Assembly: GCA_900543305.1 (NCBI GenBank)
Contig: UQQZ01000029.1
Location: forward strand, 1-29,036
Source of the DNA: an uncultured Oscillospiraceae bacterium
GTDB taxonomy: Bacteria > Bacillota > Clostridia > Oscillospirales > Acutalibacteraceae
Reading direction: 5' to 3'
Length of the DNA stretch: 29,036 nt
The translations under genes were made by a program, and so were the position numbers. The notes under the pieces were generated by a model. That model saw only the letters and a program-made list of their open reading frames with translations. It ran no database searches and had not been told where the DNA came from. The number at the start of each line of letters is the position of its first letter. Positions within the stretch are counted from its first letter, which is position 1. Positions 22,873-29,036 of this stretch are shown piece after piece.

Positions 22873-23871
22873 GTGAAATTCAAAACTTTCTTTTTGCAGC
22901 GTGTCCTTGCGTGGGCTTTGACGATTTGGATTGGCGTTACGTTTATCTTCTTCATCCCCCGCATGTTCCCTTCGGATCCTGTTGAAAACATGATTGCTCA
23001 GATGCAGTCCCGTTCCGGTAACATGGATCCCGCGGAAATGGAAGCGCTGCGCTCCCAATTGAGAGTCCAGTTTGGTCTGGAAGGCTCTCTGCTGGAGCAG
23101 TATGGTTCTTTCCTGTGGAATGGCCTGCTCCACTTTGACTTTGGTCCCTCCCTGATGAGCTATCCCGAACCCGTTACCAGCATTATCGGCCGTAACCTGC
23201 CCTATACTTTGGGCTTGTCTTTGACCTCCACCCTGTTGGGCTGGATCATCGGTAACTTTATTGGTTTGTTAGCGGGCTTCCGGAAAAATAAGCGGTCTTC
23301 CAAGATTATGGAAAGTATCGCAATTTGCATTTACCCCATCCCCTACTTCCTGATCGCCCTGATCCTTCAGATCTTCTTTGCGTATGTTTTGGGATGGTTC
23401 CCCATCTCCACGACGCTGCTGACCAGAGGCACGGCTTGGGACTTTATCAGTTCGTTGATTCACGCCTCCATCCTGCCGGCATTGTCCTTGCTGCTGGTTG
23501 GTACCGGTTGGCAGATCATCTCCATGAAGTCTCTGGCCATGACCACCGCAGAAGAAGACTTCGTCATGTTCGCCCGGTATCGTGGTGTTTCTGAGCGGAG
23601 AATCGGCATGAGCTATGTGTTCCGTAACTGCATTCTGACCCAGATCACAGCTCTGGCTATGAGCTTGGGCGGCGTGTTCGGCGGCTCCATCATGACGGAA
23701 ATCATCTTCAACTATCCTGGCGTTGGTTCTCTGATTCAGAACGCGATCCTCCAGTCTGACTACAACATGATCCTTGGATGTATCACCATCTCCATTGTGG
23801 CTATTTCCACGGCTACCCTGGTTGTGGACCTGGTGTATCCCTTCATTGATCCCCGGATCCGTTATAGCTAA
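22873..23871 (+). CDS. ABC permease, DppB/OppB type
   Basis: The 332-residue inner-membrane protein has about six helices. The binding-protein-dependent transport (EAA) loop is EEDFVMFARYRGVSERRIG, which docks on the ATPase. The N-terminus (first helix then a large external loop to about residue 95) is typical of DppB/OppB. The start is GTG at 22873 with AAGGAAG seven bases upstream; MKFKTFFLQRVL is a good N-terminus. It pairs with the DppC-type permease encoded 14 bases downstream. Confidence 0.93.
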   Translation: MKFKTFFLQRVLAWALTIWIGVTFIFFIPRMFPSDPVENMIAQMQSRSGNMDPAEMEALRSQLRVQFGLEGSLLEQYGSFLWNGLLHFDFGPSLMSYPEPVTSIIGRNLPYTLGLSLTSTLLGWIIGNFIGLLAGFRKNKRSSKIMESIAICIYPIPYFLIALILQIFFAYVLGWFPISTTLLTRGTAWDFISSLIHASILPALSLLLVGTGWQIISMKSLAMTTAEEDFVMFARYRGVSERRIGMSYVFRNCILTQITALAMSLGGVFGGSIMTEIIFNYPGVGSLIQNAILQSDYNMILGCITISIVAISTATLVVDLVYPFIDPRIRYS

Positions 23872-23885
23872 GGAGGGAGAGACAC

Positions 23886-24722
23886 ATGAAAAAATTCTGG
23901 AAACTTGCCAACTTCCGTTTGAAAGCTGGCCTGATCATTACCCTGTTTTTCGTAATCCTCGGTTTCGTGGTTTACTTCATCCCCCATGTGGATCCTTTTA
24001 CTTACAACTCTTATCCCAATAAGCTGGGTGCTTCTATGGAGCACTGGCTGGGCACCACCAGCATGGGCCAGGACGTTGTGTGGCTGCTGATTGAGTCCAT
24101 TCACAACTCTCTGGTCATCGGCTTGATCGTTGCTCTGTTGGGCACTGTGGTAGGCGTGTTCGTTGGTTTGCTGGCCGGCTTTGTGGGCGGCGCTCTGGAC
24201 CGTGTGCTGATGGTTATCACCGATACCTTCGTGGTGATTCCCTCTCTGCCCATCCTGATCATGATGACCTCTCTGATGAAGGGTTCTTCCACCGTGATCC
24301 TGATGGCTCTGGTGCTGGCCATGTTCGCATGGGCTTGGCCCAGCCGGCAGATCCGTTCCATGGCTCTGAGCATTAAGGAACGTGACTTTATCCACACGGC
24401 TCGGTTCTCCGGCGAGGGCACGGTGCAGATCGTTGTCACCGAAATCCTGCCCTATGCCTTGACCTGGTCTCTGTCCAACTTCATGAACGCAGTGCTGTCC
24501 GCAATCGGTTCTGAATCCAGCTTGGCTGTGCTGGGCTTGTCTCCCGGCAACCTGGTTTCCCTGGGCAACATGATCCAGTGGGCCAGAAGCTACAACGCCA
24601 TCTTCAACAAGCAGTATCTGTGGATTGGCGCTCCCATCGTGGCCACCGTGGTTCTGTTCATCGGCTTGTTCATGCTGATCACGGGCTACAATGACTATCT
24701 ATCCATGAAGAGAGGCAGGTAA
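23886..24722 (+). CDS. ABC permease, DppC/OppC type
   Basis: The 278-residue membrane protein has an N-terminal helix (about 15-35), a short external segment (HVDPFTYN through EHWLGTTSMGQDV, typical of OppC/DppC) and about five further helices. The EAA loop is KERDFIHTARFSGEGTVQIV. AAGGAGGGA precedes the ATG. It forms the channel with the DppB-type protein. The downstream ATPase gene starts 5 bases after its stop. Confidence 0.93.
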   Translation: MKKFWKLANFRLKAGLIITLFFVILGFVVYFIPHVDPFTYNSYPNKLGASMEHWLGTTSMGQDVVWLLIESIHNSLVIGLIVALLGTVVGVFVGLLAGFVGGALDRVLMVITDTFVVIPSLPILIMMTSLMKGSSTVILMALVLAMFAWAWPSRQIRSMALSIKERDFIHTARFSGEGTVQIVVTEILPYALTWSLSNFMNAVLSAIGSESSLAVLGLSPGNLVSLGNMIQWARSYNAIFNKQYLWIGAPIVATVVLFIGLFMLITGYNDYLSMKRGR

Positions 24723-24727
24723 CGAGT

Positions 24728-25708
24728 ATGTTAAAAGTCGAAAATCTGTCCACTTCTTATAAAACCATCAACGGCGATATCCATGTCATTAATGATCTGA
24801 ATTTTGAAATCTACGACAACGAGATTTTCGGTATCGCAGGTGAGTCTGGCTGCGGCAAGACCACCCTGCTGAAAACCCTCTATGACATCGTGGAGTTTCC
24901 CCTGGAGATCGACAAAGGCAAGGTCATCCTCAGCGGTGAAAAGAATGGACAAAAGTTTTCTTTTGAGTCGGGCGAAATCCGCAAGACCTGGTGGAACAAC
25001 ATTTCCTATGTGCCCCAGGCTGCGCAGAGCGTTCTGAACCCCATTGTCCGTCTGAAGCAGCAGTTCCTGGACTCCATTCCCAAGGAGGACCGGAAGAATG
25101 AGACGGAAAAGGAGACGCTGGACCGGGTTGCCAAATACCTGGAAGAACTCAGCCTGTCTCCCGATGTGCTGGAGGCTTATCCCTTCCAGTTGTCCGGCGG
25201 TATGCGGCAGCGTGTTATCATCGCCCTGGCCACCTTCATGGGGCCCCGTGTGGTGCTGGCTGACGAACCCACAACCGCTCTGGACGTGGTGGTGCAGCGT
25301 GGTATCTTGATGATGCTCATGCACCTGCAGAAGCAGCTGAAAAATACCATGGTCATCGTGAGCCATGATATGGGCGTGCACTATCAGATCACCGACCGTA
25401 TGGCCATCATGTATTCTGGTAGCGTAATCGAGCTGGGCAAGACCGAAGATATCTTCAACGATCCCATTCATCCCTACACTCAGATGCTGGTTGCAGCACT
25501 GCCTCGTGTGGGTGATAAGAGTTCGAGAGTTGGTATTCCCGGACGTCCCCCGGCGCTGGCCAGTCCCCCTCCGGGATGCCGTTTCGCTCCTCGCTGCCCC
25601 CACGCAACCGACCGCTGCCGTTCCGAGGTACCCGCGTTCCGCGAGGTGAAACCCGGACGCTTTGCGGCCTGTCATCTGCTCAACGAGGAGGTCGAGAAGC
25701 ATGGCTGA
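24728..25708 (+). CDS. ABC ATPase, DppD/OppD type
   Basis: The 326-residue ATPase has Walker A GESGCGKT (38-45), signature LSGGMRQR and Walker B VVLADEPTTALD, plus the C-terminal oligopeptide/HPY domain with CRFAPRCPHATDRC and a fourth Cys (AACHL). In related transporters these cysteines can hold a 4Fe-4S cluster; whether this is so here is inferred. It powers uptake as a heterodimer with the next gene product. The ATG at 24728 has AGGCAGGTAACG upstream. Confidence 0.94.
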   Translation: MLKVENLSTSYKTINGDIHVINDLNFEIYDNEIFGIAGESGCGKTTLLKTLYDIVEFPLEIDKGKVILSGEKNGQKFSFESGEIRKTWWNNISYVPQAAQSVLNPIVRLKQQFLDSIPKEDRKNETEKETLDRVAKYLEELSLSPDVLEAYPFQLSGGMRQRVIIALATFMGPRVVLADEPTTALDVVVQRGILMMLMHLQKQLKNTMVIVSHDMGVHYQITDRMAIMYSGSVIELGKTEDIFNDPIHPYTQMLVAALPRVGDKSSRVGIPGRPPALASPPPGCRFAPRCPHATDRCRSEVPAFREVKPGRFAACHLLNEEVEKHG

Positions 25709-26675
25709 GAAACTGTTGGAAATTAAAGGCGTCAGCAAAATCTTCCGTATCGGTGGTATGCTGCGCGGCAAGAAACTGGTGGCTGTGGATGATGTTTCCC
25801 TGTCCATCGATGCCGATAAGCCTGTAATCCTTTCTGTGGTGGGCGAGTCCGGCTGCGGCAAGTCCACTCTGTGCAAGATGGTTCTCCGTCTGCACAATCC
25901 GGATATGGGCGACATTGTCCTGGATGGCAAGTCCTACAGCGATAAGAAATCCTACAACCACAAGCAATTCAAGCTGGATGTCCAGCCCATCTTCCAGAAC
26001 CCCTATGAGTCCTTCTCCGCCCGGAAAACGGTGGACACCTATCTGTTCAACACCGCGCTCCGCCTTGGCATTGCCAAGAACAAGGACGAGGCTACCAAGC
26101 TGGTGGACGAAGCTCTGAAGAGCGTGGGTATGTCTTTGGCCGTTGTCAAGGGCAAGTATCCCACCCAGTTCTCCGGTGGTGAGTTGCAGCGTGTGTCCAT
26201 CGCCCGTGCTCTGATCACCCGTCCCAAGCTGATCATCGCGGACGAGCCCGTGGCTGCTATCGACGCCTCCATGAAGATGAACATCGTCAACCTGTTCAAA
26301 GAGCTGAGAGATAAGTACAATATCTCCTTTATCTACATCACCCATGACCTGTCCACGGCTTACTATGTATCCGACTACATTGCCACTCTGTATCGTGGCA
26401 CCTTGATCGAATACGGCAGCGCCAAGGATATCATGGACCATCCTGCCCATCCCTATACCGAGCTGCTGATGAACGCAGTGCCTCGTGTAGGCGACAAGTG
26501 GAAGGAAGACCTGGTGCTCCCGGACATGGAAGACAAGGAATATTCCATCACTTACTGCAAGTTCGCTCCTCGCTGCCCCTATGCTACGGATGAATGCCGT
26601 AAGGGCCGTCCTGAGCTGAAAGAGATCGCCCCCGGGCGTAAGGTGATGTGCTATCATCCCCTGGATATCTCCTGA
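25701..26675 (+). CDS. ABC ATPase, DppF/OppF type
   Basis: The 324-residue ATPase has Walker A GESGCGKST, signature FSGGELQRV and Walker B LIIADEPVAAID, with the HPY-type C-terminus YCKFAPRCPYATDEC plus a later Cys (VMCYH). The frame is open from 25662, but the ATG at 25701 has GAGGAGG upstream and overlaps the previous stop by 8 bases, showing coupling. It is the second ATPase of the uptake system and the last gene of the operon. Walker and signature residues look intact, as in its partner, so both ATP sites may be active. Confidence 0.94.
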   Translation: MAEKLLEIKGVSKIFRIGGMLRGKKLVAVDDVSLSIDADKPVILSVVGESGCGKSTLCKMVLRLHNPDMGDIVLDGKSYSDKKSYNHKQFKLDVQPIFQNPYESFSARKTVDTYLFNTALRLGIAKNKDEATKLVDEALKSVGMSLAVVKGKYPTQFSGGELQRVSIARALITRPKLIIADEPVAAIDASMKMNIVNLFKELRDKYNISFIYITHDLSTAYYVSDYIATLYRGTLIEYGSAKDIMDHPAHPYTELLMNAVPRVGDKWKEDLVLPDMEDKEYSITYCKFAPRCPYATDECRKGRPELKEIAPGRKVMCYHPLDIS

Positions 26676-26704
26676 GAGAGGCCTGAACAAAAACGATGAA
26701 AAAT

Positions 26705-26755
26705 GCCCCGAAAGGATGCTGCATCATGCAGTAGCCCCTTTTCGGGGCTTTTTCT
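26705..26755 (+). terminator. Intrinsic terminator of the uptake operon
   Basis: A long hairpin pairs GCCCCGAAAGG (26705-26715) with the CCTTTTCGGGGC segment ending at 26748, with an inner CTGCAT/ATGCAG stem. Five T follow. Confidence 0.9.
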
Positions 26756-26849
26756 TTTGTTTTCCCAGAAAAAGACTACTTCCCAAGGCTGATAAGGGAA
26801 GAATTCTAATTATGCTCAAAAGGTATTTTGTTGGATAAACTATAAGTAT

Positions 26850-26878
26850 TGGACATGAAACTGCCTTCCTGTTACAAT
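26850..26878 (+). promoter_or_regulatory. Promoter of the MATE transporter gene
   Basis: TGGACA (26850-26855), a 17-base spacer and TACAAT (26873-26878), preceded by TG (26870-26871) as an extended -10. Confidence 0.75.
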
Positions 26879-26921
26879 GATCTCAGAAGAAAACGGGTTG
26901 GATCAATAGGGAGGGGCAGCG

Positions 26922-28322
26922 ATGAGGCAGACCATCGGCAAGGTGTGGACCTGGATTGTGGAACCAAAAAACCGCCTGGAGGAAAGCAGACAGCGTTTCT
27001 CCAACGGGGACTTGACGGCGTTGATTTTACCCCTTTTTGGGGAGCAGCTTTTGGCTATGCTGGTAGGCATTGCGGACACCTTGATGGTCAGTTACGCAGG
27101 GGAGGCAGCCGTGTCTGGCGTGTCACTGGTAAACATGCTCAACACCTTTTTCATTTACCTGTTCACCGCGTTGGCCTCTGGGGGGGCCGTGGTGGTCAGT
27201 CAGTATCTGGGACACGGGGATCCCGAAAATGGCAATCGGGCATCCTCCCAGTTGTACACCTTGTCCTTTTTGTTTTCCGTGGCCTGTATGGTCCTGACCT
27301 TGGTTTGGAACCGTGGCCTGCTGGGATTGCTGTTTGGCCAGGTGGAAGGAGACGTGATGGACGCCAGCGTGGTGTATCTGCGGATTTCCGCCTACTCCTA
27401 TCCGGCTTTGGCCCTGTATAATGGGGGAGCGGCCCTGTACCGGAGCATGAGCAAGACCCATGTGACCATGAACGTATCTCTGGTGATGAACGGGGTCAAC
27501 GTGGTGGGCAACGCCATTGGAATTTTCGTCCTCCATGCAGGGGTGGCTGGCGTGGCCTGGCCCTCCACTATTTCCCGGTGGCTGGCGGCGGTGATCATGA
27601 CAGCCCTGTGTTTTTCCAAGGCAAACGGAATTCACCTGGTCTGGAAGGAAATCTTTTCCTGGAATGGCCGGATGATTCGCAGACTGTTGGGGATAGCGGT
27701 ACCCAGCAGCATTGAAAACGGTCTGTTTCAGTTGGCGAAGGTGGCGCTCAGTTCCATTACGGCCATGTTCGGCACGGTGCAGATTGCGGCCAATGGCGTG
27801 GCCCAGAGCATCTGGTCTCTGGCAGCCTTGGTGGGAGCGGCTTTGGGTCCGGCCTATATTACGGTTATCGGTCAATGCATGGGTGCCGGGGATTCGGAAG
27901 CAGCGGATTACTACATGAAAAAGCTCACTCGGCTGACCTTTTTCATTTCCGTCCTGTGGAACGCCCTGGTGCTGGCGGGAACGCCCCTTTTGCTGACCCT
28001 CTACGATTTGTCTCCGGAAACCAAGCAGCTGGTTTTGATCCTGGTAGTGATTCACAACTTGTTCAATGCGGTGGCCTTTCCCATTTCCGGACCCTTTGCC
28101 AACGGCTTGCGGGCGGCAGGGGATGTGACCTTTACCATGGGGATTTCCCTGTTTTGTACGGTGGTCTGCCGGGTTGCCCTGTCGATTCTGCTGGGTGTGT
28201 GGCTGAATCTGGGCGTGATCGGTGTGGCCTTTGCCATGGCGGGAGACTGGTGCATCAAAGCGGTAATCCTGACAGCCCGTTATCGGAGCGGTAAGTGGAA
28301 AACATTCCAGGTGTTGGGATAA
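26922..28322 (+). CDS. MATE-family multidrug/metabolite efflux transporter
   Basis: The 466-residue protein has about twelve hydrophobic helices in two similar halves. The first half starts with LTALILPLFGEQLLAMLVGIADTLMVS and contains GGAVVVSQYLG; the second half has IAVPSSIENGLFQLAKVAL and GAALGPAYITVIGQCMGAG. These are typical MATE motifs. It exports cationic drugs or metabolites using a sodium or proton gradient; the substrate is unknown. The ATG at 26922 has GGGAGGGGC upstream. It has its own promoter, and the Smr gene downstream has another. Confidence 0.92.
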   Translation: MRQTIGKVWTWIVEPKNRLEESRQRFSNGDLTALILPLFGEQLLAMLVGIADTLMVSYAGEAAVSGVSLVNMLNTFFIYLFTALASGGAVVVSQYLGHGDPENGNRASSQLYTLSFLFSVACMVLTLVWNRGLLGLLFGQVEGDVMDASVVYLRISAYSYPALALYNGGAALYRSMSKTHVTMNVSLVMNGVNVVGNAIGIFVLHAGVAGVAWPSTISRWLAAVIMTALCFSKANGIHLVWKEIFSWNGRMIRRLLGIAVPSSIENGLFQLAKVALSSITAMFGTVQIAANGVAQSIWSLAALVGAALGPAYITVIGQCMGAGDSEAADYYMKKLTRLTFFISVLWNALVLAGTPLLLTLYDLSPETKQLVLILVVIHNLFNAVAFPISGPFANGLRAAGDVTFTMGISLFCTVVCRVALSILLGVWLNLGVIGVAFAMAGDWCIKAVILTARYRSGKWKTFQVLG

Positions 28323-28329
28323 GAATCCC

Positions 28330-28381
28330 CTTGCGCCCTCGGCCTGTAAGCCCTATAATGGAGAAAAGCATAGGGCGCAAG
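28330..28381. promoter_or_regulatory. 10-bp inverted repeat flanking the Smr gene promoter
   Basis: CTTGCGCCCT (28330-28339) and AGGGCGCAAG (28372-28381) are perfect inverted copies separated by 32 bases. The left arm covers the -35; the right arm lies just after the predicted transcription start. Confidence 0.6.
28331..28359 (+). promoter_or_regulatory. Promoter of the Smr-domain gene
   Basis: TTGCGC (28331-28336), a 17-base spacer and a perfect TATAAT (28354-28359). Confidence 0.7.
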
Positions 28382-28395
28382 TAAGGGGGGATAGG

Positions 28396-28683
28396 ATGCG
28401 GTTTCGCGTGGATGGAACCGTGGCCACGGTGGATTTACACGGGGTGTATCAGCGGGACGCCATAGATCTTCTCACGGGATGGCTCAACCAAGCGCCTCCC
28501 CAAGTGGCCGAGCTCCGTGTGATTCACGGATATCAGCGTGGCACGGTGCTTCGGGATACCATTCGGGAAGAGTTTTCCCATCCTCGAGTGAAATCCATCT
28601 TGCCAGGATGGAACCCAGGGGAAACACGGCTGATTCTCCGAACCGGGAAATCCCTGAAAAGAAAACCCTTCGGCCCCATTTAA
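28396..28683 (+). CDS. Small Smr (MutS-related) domain protein
   Basis: The 95-residue protein is essentially one Smr domain: VDLHG near residue 13, LRVIHGYQRGTVLRDTI (about 40-56) and PGWNPGETRLIL (about 70-81). Smr domains act as nicking or RNA-processing nucleases; free-standing forms have uncertain roles. The usual VIHGKG loop reads VIHGYQ here. AGGGGGG precedes the ATG. It is monocistronic with a strong terminator. Confidence 0.85.
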   Translation: MRFRVDGTVATVDLHGVYQRDAIDLLTGWLNQAPPQVAELRVIHGYQRGTVLRDTIREEFSHPRVKSILPGWNPGETRLILRTGKSLKRKPFGPI

Positions 28684-28688
28684 CTTGG

Positions 28689-28730
28689 TACCCTCTTTAC
28701 TGGATGTAACTGGTAAAGAGGGTATTTTTT
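28689..28730 (+). terminator. Intrinsic terminator of the Smr gene
   Basis: A perfect 12-bp stem (TACCCTCTTTAC at 28689-28700, GTAAAGAGGGTA at 28713-28724) is followed by six T. Confidence 0.95.
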
Positions 28731-28957
28731 GCGTGGCATTTGCAATCGAAACGGGGACAAAAAATGCACCTCGGAAAGTGAGGTGCGGGATTGCCAGGAG
28801 TGCAACCCCCTGGGTTTAGGTGACAAAATGGATATCCGGAGGAGCCTTCCTTATCCACAAAAGGTTGGCAGCAAGCGGAAGCGTCGTGAGCGCGTCTACA
28901 AGCAATGCATGACTTTTTGCGGGGAGCAGCGGCAGCCAGTATAGAGAAGCCGGCACT
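28731..28957. other. Region without a convincing gene; possible minus-strand small RNA
   Basis: Short open frames on both strands show no recognisable domain or ribosome binding site. On the minus strand a TATACT (plus 28938-28943) with TTGGGA 15 bases upstream could start a transcript that ends at the terminator at 28758-28786, giving about 170 nt. Stem-loops such as CCAGG/CCTGG (28794-28813) can form. No known RNA family was recognised. Confidence 0.3.
28758..28786 (-). terminator. Minus-strand intrinsic terminator
   Basis: The minus strand reads GCACCTC, seven loop bases, GAGGTGC, then ATTTTTT (plus 28759-28765). Confidence 0.8.
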
Positions 28958-28962
28958 TTCCC

Positions 28963-29001
28963 AAAAGAAAGTCCCGGCAAACCACAAGGGTTCGCCGGGA
29001 C
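28963..29001 (-). terminator. Minus-strand terminator near the right edge, with alternative hairpin
   Basis: The minus strand forms GTCCCGGC (plus 28994-29001) / GCCGGGAC (plus 28971-28978), followed by TTTCTTTT. The segment at 28971-28978 can instead pair with GCCGGCACTTTC (28949-28960), so two hairpins compete. Confidence 0.7.
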
Positions 29002-29012
29002 ATGGGTCGGAG

Positions 29013-29036
29013 TTACAAAATAGATGCCGCTGCCAA
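29013..29036 (-). CDS. Possible C-terminal end of a minus-strand gene (partial)
   Basis: Reading the minus strand from the window edge gives LAAASIL and then TAA (plus 29013-29015). The stop lies 11 bases before a minus-strand terminator, as expected for the end of a gene. Seven residues do not allow any identification. Confidence 0.3.
   Translation of the reverse strand: MAAASIL

Noticed and set aside
28731..28957. 6S or SRP RNA in the terminal orphan region
   Set aside because: The possible size fits 6S, but I could not find end pairing with a central bubble, nor the conserved SRP tetraloop domain. Kept only as an unassigned possible small RNA.
28697..28987. Cys-rich 96-residue open frame on the minus strand
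   Set aside because: It runs through both minus-strand terminators and the Smr terminator, and has no ribosome binding site. The cysteines are not in a recognisable arrangement.

Overview
The window looks like chromosomal DNA from an anaerobic, moderately GC-rich member of the Clostridia. Oscillospiraceae or a related gut lineage is my best guess. This is inferred from gene content (pyruvate formate-lyase with its activase, a two-subunit ABC exporter, a family 5 solute uptake operon, lipoteichoic-acid-synthase-like sulfatase, siderophore-type ABC genes), purine-rich Shine-Dalgarno sites, GTG starts, lipoprotein signals typical of a monoderm, and strong intrinsic terminators. No rRNA, tRNA, CRISPR array, transposase or phage gene was seen.

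Left part (1-8.67 kb): the 3' part of a calcineurin-like phosphoesterase; an aldo/keto reductase with two C-terminal 4Fe-4S cysteine clusters; a 105-bp-period tandem repeat; then minus-strand genes for an MBL-fold hydrolase, a DUF134/NifX fusion with a metal-binding tail, a two-domain polyphosphate:AMP phosphotransferase (pap) and proC. proC is divergent from a plus-strand LTA-synthase-like membrane sulfatase. A second tandem repeat, related to the first, lies between the DUF134 gene and pap.

Middle (8.67-15.9 kb, all minus strand): a siderophore/heme-type ABC uptake operon (binding lipoprotein, permease, ATPase), type I L-asparaginase, and pflB-pflA. The pflB leader is a convincing ZTP (pfl motif) riboswitch. 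Its aptamer 3' segment is shared with an intrinsic terminator, so pflB appears to be induced when 10-formyl-tetrahydrofolate runs short and ZTP/ZMP accumulates. Formate from PFL can feed that pool.

Right part (16.2-29 kb, plus strand): a heterodimeric ABC exporter with one canonical and one degenerate ATPase site; an AT-rich gene-free stretch of about 1 kb with several palindromes; then a strong promoter, a leader of about 350 nt and a five-gene family 5 peptide/oligosaccharide uptake operon (binding lipoprotein, two permeases, two ATPases). A large stem-loop lies between the binding-protein gene and the first permease gene. A MATE-family exporter and a small Smr-domain protein follow. The last 300 bases hold no convincing protein gene, but they carry two minus-strand terminators and possibly the last codons of a minus-strand gene that enters from the right.

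The most useful points to pursue are the ZTP riboswitch, the unassigned long leader of the uptake operon, the 19.7-20.3 kb palindrome cluster, the two related intergenic repeats, the palindrome between promoter and start of the DUF134-NifX gene, and the inverted repeat around the Smr promoter.
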